This document shows positions 1-7,432 of a stretch of 12,743 bases of DNA, one piece after another (the first letter of the stretch is position 1; each line of letters starts with the position of its first letter). The DNA is from Gp6-AA40 sp046765795 (GTDB lineage Bacteria; Acidobacteriota; Vicinamibacteria; Vicinamibacterales; UBA2999): positions 1-12,743 of the forward strand of contig JBKPRH010000219.1 of the NCBI GenBank assembly GCA_046765795.1, given 5' to 3'. The notes under the pieces were generated by a model. The model did not search any database. It saw only the letters and a program-made list of their open reading frames with translations, and was not told the origin of the DNA. A program made the position numbers and the translations under genes.

Positions 1-2209
1 GAATCGCGGCGGCGAGTTCGTCAGCAGGTCGTGCCGTCTCGCGAATCGCGGCCAGCGCCTCGTCGCGCTGAGGGCCGTTGAGTTGTTGTTCCATTTGCGT
101 AAGGGCGGCACGAACCACGTCGTGATGGTGGACGTGAGGGCCGACGGACTTGATGGCATCGAGCCAGATGCGGTGAATCAGATCGAGATCGCGCGGCGCC
201 AGCGTCGGCGGGTGCGCGCCCAGGTGAAAGGAATCCGTGCGTCCGCTGCGATGGTAGATAACCAGACGGACGTCGACGGGGTCAGGCTTCTCCGCCTGCT
301 CCCACGCCTCTCCGAGAATGTGCGCTTGATCCGCGACTGACAGGCTCGACGATTCGCCGACGAAGACATCAGACGAGCGCAGACGAAGAACGGTCGCGAC
401 GATGGCATCGGGGACGTTACGTGCGGGAACGATGAGCAGACGCACCGAGCGTCCGTAGCGCTCGGCCAGCGACGTCACCTCGGCGAACACCTGCCGCTCG
501 TATTTCGATGGCGCGGCCTCGGCGCTGCTGTCGGCACCGGTGTCGGCATCGAGCAACCGCACGATCATCACGACGATGTCGCGATCGCCGGAGGCCTGAA
601 GCGCGCCCGCCACATGCGCCAGCGCGTGGGGGTTGCGAACCGGGGCGAGAATGTTGCCAGGACGCGCCTGAACCTGATCGAGCGACAGGTCCGCGGAGCG
701 CAGAAGGTCGAAGGCGTCCGGTTCGTCGATCTCGGCAATCGACGCGGTGCTCCGCCCAAGCAGGAACCACCCGACCAGTACCGCGGTCAGCGCGAGTGCG
801 GCGATCGACGCGCCGTCGCCAGCGAGTACCGTGATCAGTACGCATCCGCAGACGATGGCCGCCGCTCCCAGCAGACCAAAGGGAAGCTCGCCGGTGCGGA
901 GGTGAAGGTTGATCGGCGTCTTGAACGACAACTCGCGCGACCGTGAGTGACGCAACCTGATGAGCACCGCAATGGTGAGCGCGGCTGTCGTCGCGACGCA
1001 GATGCCGTAGGCGTGTGCCAGCCACGGCACGCGTCCTCCGCTTGCGACCACCACCAGAATCATGGCGGCAGCGGTGATGTCCACCGCTCGTGCTGGAGTT
1101 CCGAAGCGGGTGTGGAGCGACAGTAGTGTGCTTGGCAGCGCCTCGTCGACCGATGCTCGGTGCAGGATCCGCTCAGCATCGGTGAGCGCGTCATTCGCGA
1201 CCGGAATCAGCATGCATGCAGCCGCGAGTACGGTCGCTGCAGCTGCGAGCTCACGCGCCCAGGCCGCTGACGTCATGTGCTGGACCAGACCGGCCAGCGG
1301 CGAATCGGTCCAGAGTGTCTGGTCGGCGGCGGGCACGAGGGAGGCGAACAACAGCGTTCCGACCGTGGTCACGAACAGCGAGAAGAGCACGGTGAGGAGC
1401 GCCGTCCGGCGCAGCGTTGGCACGCGCGGCGGTGCGACATCGCGCGCGGCGCGAGCCAGCGATTCGCCGCCACCCAACATCGGCAGCGTGTGCGCGAACC
1501 CGATCAGGACCACGACACCTGCGGCGAGGAGGTCACCCTCGGCAAGCGTCGCCGGCCAGGAGAACCCTGCAGTGATTGCCGGTGTACCGCGGCGCAGAAG
1601 CGCGACGACGCCGGCCGACATGATCACGGCAAGGATGCCGACGCCCACCCAGACCGAACGAGCCGAGGCATCCGCGTCGAGATCGCGACCGATTCGCAGC
1701 CGCAGCCACAGCGATCCGATAGCGATTGCCGCGAGGAGCGTGGCAAGCTCCTCGGCGCTCACCGAGCCCTCGAAGCGCAGGCCAGCAACCCCCTGGACAG
1801 CCACGTCCGCCACGTAGTGTCCGACAACGATCGAGGCCAGCGCGCCGATCACTAGCCGTTCGACGAGTGTCAGCGCCATCGCGACGCGAGCCGCACGCGG
1901 GCTGAATGCGTGTCTCGCGCGGCCGACCAGTCCGCCGGGAATCAGCTGCGCCCAGCTCTCGATGTCAATCGCGCGCATCCCCATTGACACGATCGTCGCG
2001 GCCAACACGAGCCACCACGCCCAAGGACCGAACGGCGCGACGACTCCCGCGATGAAGAAGGCCCCGATGCCGAGCTGCGCCAGCGGCGGCGCGGCGGCCT
2101 TCCACAATGATCTCAGCGGGATCAGTGCCGCCGAGGACAGGACAACGCGTATCGGATGTCGCGATCGTGGTGGCGTGGCGGCTGGCACGGATGGGCCTGG
2201 TGATTTCAA
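1..2209 (-). CDS. APC-superfamily permease with cytoplasmic USP-like C-terminal extension (3' end off window)
   Basis: This frame is open from beyond 2209 to the window edge, about 736 codons with no stop, and gives a coherent membrane protein. Roughly 11-12 hydrophobic segments lie between residues 43 and 485, the first containing QLGIGAFFIAGV and the last VGWFLLGR. An amphipathic loop near 245-270 (LPMLGGGESLARAAR) is of the APC amino-acid permease type. Residues from about 487 to the edge are soluble and mixed alpha/beta (GNILAPVRNPHALAHV, then DIVVMIVRLL, then VRLLIVPARNVPDAIV), resembling a universal-stress-type domain. Such tails are known on some APC carriers. The substrate cannot be read; amino acids or polyamines are the default for the family. 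The start is uncertain. No in-frame ATG occurs before about residue 76, inside the first membrane segments, so TTG at 2209 (chosen; AAGG lies about ten bases upstream) or GTG at 2188 must serve. A TATCAT box at 2218-2213 could be a weak promoter. It is divergent from the two-component operon. Confidence 0.8.
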   Translation of the reverse strand, partial: MKSPGPSVPAATPPRSRHPIRVVLSSAALIPLRSLWKAAAPPLAQLGIGAFFIAGVVAPFGPWAWWLVLAATIVSMGMRAIDIESWAQLIPGGLVGRARHAFSPRAARVAMALTLVERLVIGALASIVVGHYVADVAVQGVAGLRFEGSVSAEELATLLAAIAIGSLWLRLRIGRDLDADASARSVWVGVGILAVIMSAGVVALLRRGTPAITAGFSWPATLAEGDLLAAGVVVLIGFAHTLPMLGGGESLARAARDVAPPRVPTLRRTALLTVLFSLFVTTVGTLLFASLVPAADQTLWTDSPLAGLVQHMTSAAWARELAAAATVLAAACMLIPVANDALTDAERILHRASVDEALPSTLLSLHTRFGTPARAVDITAAAMILVVVASGGRVPWLAHAYGICVATTAALTIAVLIRLRHSRSRELSFKTPINLHLRTGELPFGLLGAAAIVCGCVLITVLAGDGASIAALALTAVLVGWFLLGRSTASIAEIDEPDAFDLLRSADLSLDQVQARPGNILAPVRNPHALAHVAGALQASGDRDIVVMIVRLLDADTGADSSAEAAPSKYERQVFAEVTSLAERYGRSVRLLIVPARNVPDAIVATVLRLRSSDVFVGESSSLSVADQAHILGEAWEQAEKPDPVDVRLVIYHRSGRTDSFHLGAHPPTLAPRDLDLIHRIWLDAIKSVGPHVHHHDVVRAALTQMEQQLNGPQRDEALAAIRETARPADELAAAI

Positions 2210-2274
2210 CTGATGATAGCCTTGGAGAGTTTTCCGCAAGACTCGAAGGCGCCTGTCACGGCGTTTTGCATTCC
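2210..2274. promoter_or_regulatory. Divergent intergenic region between permease and two-component operon
   Basis: About 65 bases separate the chosen starts of the leftward permease and the rightward response regulator, so both promoters and any operator must lie here or inside the 5' ends. On the minus strand a TATCAT hexamer at 2218-2213 resembles a -10 box, but the only TTG-containing -35 candidate sits at 15-base spacing, which is short. I see no convincing promoter for the regulator and no clear ribosome-binding site before either start. If the regulator controls its neighbours, this is the place to look for its binding site, but no strong inverted repeat stands out by eye. Confidence 0.35.
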
Positions 2275-3666
2275 ATGCAGCGTCTGGCCGATCGGGATAT
2301 CAACACCGCCCCTACCGTCACTACGCCTTGGGCCGCGCTCGTGGTCGATGACGATGCCGGTGTGCGGCAGTCGCTGCGACTGTGCCTCGAGGCCGCCGGC
2401 GCGCGCGTGCTCGGCGTGGCAACCGGACGTGCCGCGCTCGAGGCCCTCGATCGCGGGCATTTCGATGTCGTGTTCCTGGATCTGTGGCTGGGCGCGGAGG
2501 CTGGGCTCGAAGTCTTGCCGAAGATGCTGCAGCGGCAACCGGGTCTCGGTGTGGTGGTCGTGACCGCGTACGCGTCGATCGAGAGTGCTGTGGATGCGGT
2601 GAAGCGTGGCGCCGCTGATTACGTGCCCAAGCCATTTACACCAGACCAGGTGCGTCTCGCCGCCAGGCGCGTCGTCGAGGCGCAGCGCCTCAGACGCAAA
2701 GTGATGGAGCTGCAGGCGGCGCTCGACGAAAGCGGCGAGCCGGCGTACTTCGAGTCGCTGAACCCCCGGTTTCTGACGGTGCTACAGAACGCGGCACGTG
2801 TGGCCACCACCGAGGCGGTTGTGCTCCTGTGCGGCGAGAGTGGTTCCGGGAAGACGGTCCTGGCACGCTGGATTCGCCGACACAGCTCACGTGCGGATGC
2901 TCCGCTCGTCACCGTGCGCTGTTCGCTGCTCTCGGACGAACGGATGACCCGTGCGTTGTTTGGGTGCTGCGAGCCTGCCGTCACCGACATGCCCGGACAG
3001 ATTCAGGAGGCCGAAGGCGGCACTCTCCTGATCGACGAAATCGGCGACCTGCCCGCTGATGCCCAGGCGCGGCTTGTCAGAGTTCTCGACGATCGCGTTT
3101 ACCAACGCGTCGGCGAAGCGAGTCAACGCCAGGCCAACGTTCGCGTGATAGCGACATCGAGCCGCGAACTTGATGCGGAGGTGCGTGTCGGACGGATGCG
3201 TGAGGACTTGCTTCGCCGCATACAGGTAGTGACGCTCGCCGTCCCTGCCTTACGTGAGCGCCCTGAGGATATCCTTCCGCTGGCGCGACACTACCTGGCG
3301 CTGTTCGGCCAGAAGCAGCGGCGGCCCGAGCTCCATCTGTCGGCGCCGGCTGAGCAGGCGCTCTGCGCACACGGGTGGCCAGCCAATCTCCGCGAACTGC
3401 GCAATGCGATCGAACGTGCGGTGATTCTCGGTTCGCGTCAGGTCATCGACGCGGCGGATCTTGGCCTGGCCGGCACGTCGCGGTCCGACACCGATGACGG
3501 CTCACCGTCCGCACGCGTCGGAGCCATGGTCTCGCTCGACTTGCTCGAGCGTGAACATATCGCCCGCGTGGTCGCGCAGTCCCTCTCACTCGAGGCGGCC
3601 GCGCGGGTGCTAGGCATCGACGCGACGACGCTACAGCGGAAACGCAAGCGATACGGCTTGATGTGA
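2275..3666 (+). CDS. AlgB/NtrC-type response regulator with receiver, AAA+ lacking GAFTGA, and Fis-type HTH
   Basis: The 463-residue protein has three parts. The receiver (about 19-130) has acidic D25-D27, phospho-acceptor D69 in FLDLWLG, T97 and K119. The AAA+ domain (about 160-385) has Walker A GESGSGKT at 187-194, Walker B LLIDEIGDLP with D254-E255, arginines of the MREDLLRRI segment (R309, R314-R315), and sensor II GWPANLRELRNAIERA from 367. The Fis-like HTH ends in IDATTLQRKRKRYGL, which is AlgB-like. NtrC-family regulators normally remodel sigma-54 RNA polymerase through a GAFTGA loop. Here FG at 229-230 is followed by CCEPAVTDMPG with no such loop, and the switch asparagine is R215. 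The next gene, the sensor kinase, starts 7 bases after the stop and is the likely partner. In-frame ATG codons at 2107 and 2191 would add 56 or 28 residues that overlap the divergent permease and do not resemble a receiver domain; 2275 gives the usual length. No clear Shine-Dalgarno is seen. Confidence 0.9.
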   Translation: MQRLADRDINTAPTVTTPWAALVVDDDAGVRQSLRLCLEAAGARVLGVATGRAALEALDRGHFDVVFLDLWLGAEAGLEVLPKMLQRQPGLGVVVVTAYASIESAVDAVKRGAADYVPKPFTPDQVRLAARRVVEAQRLRRKVMELQAALDESGEPAYFESLNPRFLTVLQNAARVATTEAVVLLCGESGSGKTVLARWIRRHSSRADAPLVTVRCSLLSDERMTRALFGCCEPAVTDMPGQIQEAEGGTLLIDEIGDLPADAQARLVRVLDDRVYQRVGEASQRQANVRVIATSSRELDAEVRVGRMREDLLRRIQVVTLAVPALRERPEDILPLARHYLALFGQKQRRPELHLSAPAEQALCAHGWPANLRELRNAIERAVILGSRQVIDAADLGLAGTSRSDTDDGSPSARVGAMVSLDLLEREHIARVVAQSLSLEAAARVLGIDATTLQRKRKRYGLM

Positions 3667-3673
3667 GCTACGT

Positions 3674-5593
3674 ATGATTCCTGGTCGTCTCCGCGTCCGA
3701 TTCGTCGTTGCCGCCGGCCTGCTCGTGCTGACCACGGTGACGGCAAGCGTGTGGACGTTCGTCGCCCTCGATCGCTTGAGCGGCGTGGTGACAGACACGG
3801 TGACACAGAGCGAGTCGGTCACCGCCGTCACCTCACGATTGGCAGGGGCCCTCGAACGCGAAGACGACGCCGTCCTGTTGATCCTCGCGGGCGACGAACG
3901 CGGGACTCAGGCGTTGGTGCGCGAGCGCGCCGTCGTCAATCGCGCAGTTGACGATTTGTTTGGCGTGCTCGGGCCGAATGACGAACGCGAGCTCGCGACG
4001 CCGCTGCGGCTCGAGCTGCGGGCCTATCGGCGCGCGTCCGACGACGTGGTCTCCATGGCCACGGAACGCGACGCGCTCGTCCGCTACCACCGCGCCGCGA
4101 ACCCTGTGCTGCGCCAGGTGGTAGCGCTGACGACCAGCATTCGCGATCGCCACTTCGAACTGGCGCAGCGGGCCGTCGCCGGCGCACGCGACGAGGCAGC
4201 CAATGCGCGCCGTGTCGTGCTCCTGATCACGCTCGCTGCGCTCGCCATCGCCGTTGTTGTCGCCTGGCACCTGACCCGCACCGTCGTCGGACCTGTGCGA
4301 GAGCTGACGCGTGGTGCCAATGCGCTTCGACAGGGAGACTTCAACGAGCGCATCGACGTGACGTCGCATGACGAACTCGGCGAGCTGGCGGGGACGTTCA
4401 ATCAGATGGCCGCCGACCTCGCCGAGTTCCGCCGGACGAACATCGGGGAAGTCGTCACTGCCAAGAACACGCTCGAGGCGACATTGGAGGCGCTGCCGGA
4501 CGCCGTCGTGCTCCTCGACAACGAGGGCGACGTTCAATCGATGAATCGAGCCGCAGTGAGCGCGCTGGCGTTCGCGGGCATCCGTGATGTGCGTCGCCTC
4601 GAGGATCTTCAGCTCGAGGGCCTGGATGTCGACGCAATTAGACACGCTATCGCCAGCGGCGCCGCCCCTGTGTCGGCGATCGATCTGGCCCGTACCATCC
4701 GTGTTGAACAGGACGGCGTTGTGCGTCGTCTGCTCCCGCGAGTCGTAACCGTGGCAGGTCTGACGCCGCGGCCAGGCGGTGCCGTTCTTCTCCTCTACGA
4801 TGTCACTGACCTGGTTCGGCTCGATGAAATGCGTTCTGAGCTGGTCGCGGTCGCGTCACACGAGCTCCAGACGCCGTTGACCACTCTTCGCATGACCCTG
4901 CTGATGCTGCAGGAACGCTCGGAGGCGATGCCCGGGCGCCAGCAGGAGCTCGTCGCGACGTCGCTAATCGGCGTCGAGCAGCTGACCGAGATCGTTCGGG
5001 AATTCCTCGACCTCACTCGAATCGAGGCCGGCGAACTCCGGCTCGACCTCGAGCCGGTCGATCTCGAAGCACTGCTGCGCGATGCACTGTGGCGGATGGA
5101 CGGACAGCTGAGGGCGCAGTGCATATCACTCCGTGTTGATATCGAGCCTGACCTGCCCGTCGTCCTGGCCGACCCGGTACGGCTCCGCGCCGTGTTCGAC
5201 AACATCCTCTCGAACGCCGTGAAGTACACACCGGGCGGCGGGCATATCAGCATCAACGGCGGTCGCACCGACGCAGCTGGTATCGTCGTTCCGGCGCACG
5301 TGTCGGTCCGCATCGCCGACTCAGGCCCTGGCGTACCGTCGGCATTTCGCTCGCGAATTTTCGACAAATTCTTTCGCCTCGAGCACCATCAGACGAGGAG
5401 CCGCAGCGAAGCTCGCGGTGCTGGCATCGGGCTGTACATGTGCCGGCAGATCGTCGAATTGCACGGAGGCTCGATCGCATGTGACGCCGGCGTTGATGGT
5501 CACGGCACATCCATCATCGTCACGCTGCCGGAAGCGCGCGCGAGCGACACACCAGCGAACGTCGGTCTGCAAACGGCAGCCGTCGATGACTGA
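3674..5593 (+). CDS. Membrane sensor histidine kinase (four-helix-like sensor, HAMP, PAS, HisKA, HATPase)
   Basis: This 639-residue kinase would sense a periplasmic or membrane signal and phosphorylate the regulator encoded just upstream. A first membrane helix (about 9-32) is followed by an all-helical external region (35-178) without cysteines, shaped like the four-helix sensor of KinB-type kinases. A second membrane helix (180-200) leads to a HAMP domain (about 201-255, VVGPVRELTRGANALRQGDF), then a PAS-like domain (266-378, starting EALPDAVVLLDNEGDV). The H-box is ASHELQTPL with H396. The ATPase domain has N510 and N514 in the N-box, D549-G553 in ADSGPG, the F-box segment FDKFFRLE and the G2 box GAGIGL at 582-587. 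All catalytic motifs look intact; the only variation is Q399 where R is commoner. The tail after 618 is short and unstructured. The ATG lies 7 bases after the regulator stop, with weak GAG upstream, so the two genes are probably one mRNA with translational coupling. The ligand is unknown. Confidence 0.93.
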   Translation: MIPGRLRVRFVVAAGLLVLTTVTASVWTFVALDRLSGVVTDTVTQSESVTAVTSRLAGALEREDDAVLLILAGDERGTQALVRERAVVNRAVDDLFGVLGPNDERELATPLRLELRAYRRASDDVVSMATERDALVRYHRAANPVLRQVVALTTSIRDRHFELAQRAVAGARDEAANARRVVLLITLAALAIAVVVAWHLTRTVVGPVRELTRGANALRQGDFNERIDVTSHDELGELAGTFNQMAADLAEFRRTNIGEVVTAKNTLEATLEALPDAVVLLDNEGDVQSMNRAAVSALAFAGIRDVRRLEDLQLEGLDVDAIRHAIASGAAPVSAIDLARTIRVEQDGVVRRLLPRVVTVAGLTPRPGGAVLLLYDVTDLVRLDEMRSELVAVASHELQTPLTTLRMTLLMLQERSEAMPGRQQELVATSLIGVEQLTEIVREFLDLTRIEAGELRLDLEPVDLEALLRDALWRMDGQLRAQCISLRVDIEPDLPVVLADPVRLRAVFDNILSNAVKYTPGGGHISINGGRTDAAGIVVPAHVSVRIADSGPGVPSAFRSRIFDKFFRLEHHQTRSRSEARGAGIGLYMCRQIVELHGGSIACDAGVDGHGTSIIVTLPEARASDTPANVGLQTAAVDD

Positions 5594-5601
5594 TCGTCAT
5601 C
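5585..5601. terminator. Small hairpin shared by two convergent stop codons
   Basis: GATGAC at 5585-5590 and GTCATC at 5596-5601 form a perfect 6-bp stem around the 5-base loop TGATC. The kinase stop TGA (5591-5593) is in the loop and the leftward gene's stop (5602-5600) overlaps the right arm. The two genes converge with only six bases between them, so a bidirectional terminator is expected about here. The stem is short and no T-run follows on either strand, so intrinsic termination by this element alone is doubtful. Confidence 0.3.
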
Positions 5602-7003
5602 AGCGATTCTCGCGCTGATACCAGAAGATGTCGTCGTACCGCTCCGCGGTGTGCGCGACGCGCAGATAGGAAGCGGTTGGCCGCAGCGGTGCCGTCGGCA
5701 GGACTGCGGTATTGGTGACAAACACACCGCCGGGCCTGAGCATCGCGGCGACATTTGCTGCCGCGAGTGCCTGCTCGAAGACGTCGTAGTAGACGAGTAC
5801 GTTCGTCGCCACAATCAGGTCGAACCTCTCGCCCTCACGCAGCGCCAGCCGATCGACAACGATGTTCAGATCGCGCGGGACGATCGACGAGACGACAGCA
5901 GGCTGGATTCGCACGGTCCGCGTCTTGACCGCGCGCTCGCGCGCGCCGCCAGCGGGCGCGGGTGCCGGCACCGCCGTTGTCTCGCTGCCGATGGCGTTGC
6001 CCCATTGCTGCCAGTACTCCTCGACTGCGCTGGTCCATCCTTCATCGCCTGCCAATGGCAAGGTGACGAGGTAGCCAGATGATGAGGCCGCTCGAGAAGC
6101 GGCATTGCGCAGGTGATCGTTCACCCGCACGTTGATGTCGAACGTCGTCACCTGCACATCGGCGGCAGCAAGTCCGAGCCGGCGAAGCGTATCGATCAGC
6201 GCGAAGGGCTGGGTGGTCTGCTGCGGATAGTAGTCATAGCCGTCGGCCTTGTTCGTGAAATCGAGTCCTGGGCCAACGATCGCGACACGCTGCACGCTGC
6301 GTGGCGCGAATGTCTTCTGTCGCGCGATCGTCTCGAGCGCGACGTGCACGCTGAAGTCGGAGAGGATTGAGGTGTCCGATGACAGGCCGCGCTCGCGAAA
6401 GATTATCGCGTTGGCCGCAGTCAGCGTCGCGGCGCCGCCAGGTCTCGCTGCAGCCAACGTTTGTTCCGTGGCGGCAAACTCGCGGATCATGCGCTGCCTG
6501 GTATCGAGCAGAAATCGGCGTGCGCGTTCGCGACCGGACGCGTCACGCGGGTCGGCATTGTGGGCAACGAGGATACGGCGGGCGAACTGCAGCCGCTCGT
6601 TGTCGCCGGGAGCGGTCACGCGGTCGAGCAGATCCTCCATGCGGCCGCTGATGATGTCGTCGATTGCGCGAGGCGCGACCGCAGGCGGGCGAGACGTGAA
6701 ACTGGTTCCATAGAGCCAGAAGTTGACGAGCGAGTCTTCATCGCCTCGTTCGAGGCGGGCGCGGACGTCGCGATCGTGCTGCTCGACCCACGACGGCCAC
6801 AGCCGGGCGATCTCCTGCGTCGATCGTCCGCGCAGTTCGCGCGGCAGGTTTGATGGGAGCGAACTGAGTACCTCAGCGGCTTGATCGAACGTCACCCGGG
6901 ATTGTGCGGCGACGTTCGTTGTGACGATGAGCACGGCCGCGGTGAACGCGACCGCGCCCATCCCGATCAGGCGTGTGCTATTTCTCGCTGGCGTCCCTTC
7001 CAT
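5600..7003 (-). CDS. Exported protein with CheR-like class I SAM-methyltransferase fold
   Basis: From ATG 7003 the protein has 467 residues and a typical signal peptide: R7 and R11, a hydrophobic core at 13-30 and a VAAQ/S site near 34. The region 35-230 is helical and has no domain I can name. A Rossmann-type methyltransferase follows: motif I VAIVGPGLDF (240-249, glycines 244 and 246), an acidic strand end FDIN (D289), then FDLIVATNVLVYYD (394-407) and MLRPGGVFVTN (421-431), which match the later CheR-type motifs. Residues 340-365 are a proline/alanine-rich insertion. An enzymatic role using SAM would be odd outside the cytoplasm, so the domain may be a binding module, or the localisation signal may be an anchor. 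The start overlaps the upstream DUF6152 gene by 26 bases, indicating coupled translation; the next ATG at 6961 removes the positive charges from the signal. An ATG at 7111 adds 36 residues inside the upstream gene and is rejected. It is the last gene of the receptor cluster. Confidence 0.75.
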   Translation of the reverse strand: MEGTPARNSTRLIGMGAVAFTAAVLIVTTNVAAQSRVTFDQAAEVLSSLPSNLPRELRGRSTQEIARLWPSWVEQHDRDVRARLERGDEDSLVNFWLYGTSFTSRPPAVAPRAIDDIISGRMEDLLDRVTAPGDNERLQFARRILVAHNADPRDASGRERARRFLLDTRQRMIREFAATEQTLAAARPGGAATLTAANAIIFRERGLSSDTSILSDFSVHVALETIARQKTFAPRSVQRVAIVGPGLDFTNKADGYDYYPQQTTQPFALIDTLRRLGLAAADVQVTTFDINVRVNDHLRNAASRAASSSGYLVTLPLAGDEGWTSAVEEYWQQWGNAIGSETTAVPAPAPAGGARERAVKTRTVRIQPAVVSSIVPRDLNIVVDRLALREGERFDLIVATNVLVYYDVFEQALAAANVAAMLRPGGVFVTNTAVLPTAPLRPTASYLRVAHTAERYDDIFWYQRENR

Positions 7004-7403
7004 CGCGCGGCGCGCCGGTACCGGACGAACCCAGGAACATCTTGCGGCCGTCGGTGAACGTGACGTCGCGCCCGTTGGCGCGATTGGAGCCGTTCTTGGC
7101 TTTGTAGCCATCGACGACCAGTTCGGTGCCCTCAGGCAGCGAGGCCTTCGTCAGTCCACGCCGGAGCAGCGTGTTCGGCGTTCCACCCTCGATCATCCAT
7201 CGCTCGGTGGTCCCGTCGGCCTTCTTTACGTCGAGATGAATCCAAGTGTGCGGGTTGATCCACTCGACCTTCGCAACAGTGCCCTTCAGCTGCACGGGTT
7301 GGTTGGCATCGAATTCAGCAGCGAATGAATGATGCGCGCTGAGTGATGCGCCGCTCGCCAGCAACAGCGCACCGAGAATAAGTCCACGTCCGTTTATCAC
7401 CAT
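6978..7403 (-). CDS. DUF6152 family secreted protein
   Basis: The 141-residue product has a signal peptide (hydrophobic core about 8-20) followed directly by HHSFAAEFD, the hallmark start of DUF6152 proteins. Further family segments are LKGTVAKVEWINPHTWIHLDV, a WMIEGGTPNTLLRRG stretch and VVDGYKAKNGSNRANGRDVTF, consistent with a small beta-rich fold. The function of the family is unknown. Members in Acidobacteriota and Proteobacteria are often found near secreted proteins like the one encoded just upstream, 29 bases away. After cleavage the mature protein would begin with two histidines, and another histidine sits in NPHTW, so metal binding is possible but unproven. The start at 7403 is preferred over ATG 7433 because AGGGAG lies six bases upstream and because the signal peptide then begins correctly. 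The stop codon lies within the start region of the methyltransferase-fold gene. Confidence 0.85.
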   Translation of the reverse strand: MVINGRGLILGALLLASGASLSAHHSFAAEFDANQPVQLKGTVAKVEWINPHTWIHLDVKKADGTTERWMIEGGTPNTLLRRGLTKASLPEGTELVVDGYKAKNGSNRANGRDVTFTDGRKMFLGSSGTGAPRDGRDASEK

Positions 7404-7409
7404 GTATGA

Positions 7410-7415
7410 CTCCCT
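7410..7415 (-). promoter_or_regulatory. Ribosome-binding site that fixes the DUF6152 start
   Basis: On the minus strand AGGGAG ends six bases before ATG 7403. No comparable site precedes the in-frame ATG at 7433, which lies at the end of the previous gene. Confidence 0.65.
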
Positions 7416-7432
7416 GGCCGGCCCGAGAGGCA

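Noticed and set aside
417..1025. Leftward frame of 202 codons in the left part
   Set aside because: It is in another frame of the same strand as the permease, is extremely arginine-rich and has no hydrophobic segments; the permease frame is open across it.
1062..1855. Two long rightward frames opposite the permease
   Set aside because: They are serine/alanine/arginine-rich and antisense to a frame that shows repeated membrane helices.
2107..2274. N-terminal extension of the response regulator from ATG 2107 or 2191
   Set aside because: The added residues do not resemble a receiver domain, lack a ribosome-binding site and overlap the divergent permease start.
2263..2280. Sigma-54-like box (TGTCACG followed by TTGCA) before the regulator
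   Set aside because: The spacing between the two conserved parts is one base too long, the GG is GT, and the transcript would start downstream of the chosen ATG.
3833..4645. Leftward frame of 270 codons opposite the histidine kinase
   Set aside because: The opposite strand encodes intact HAMP and PAS regions; the antisense product has no recognisable domain and is a typical high-GC shadow.
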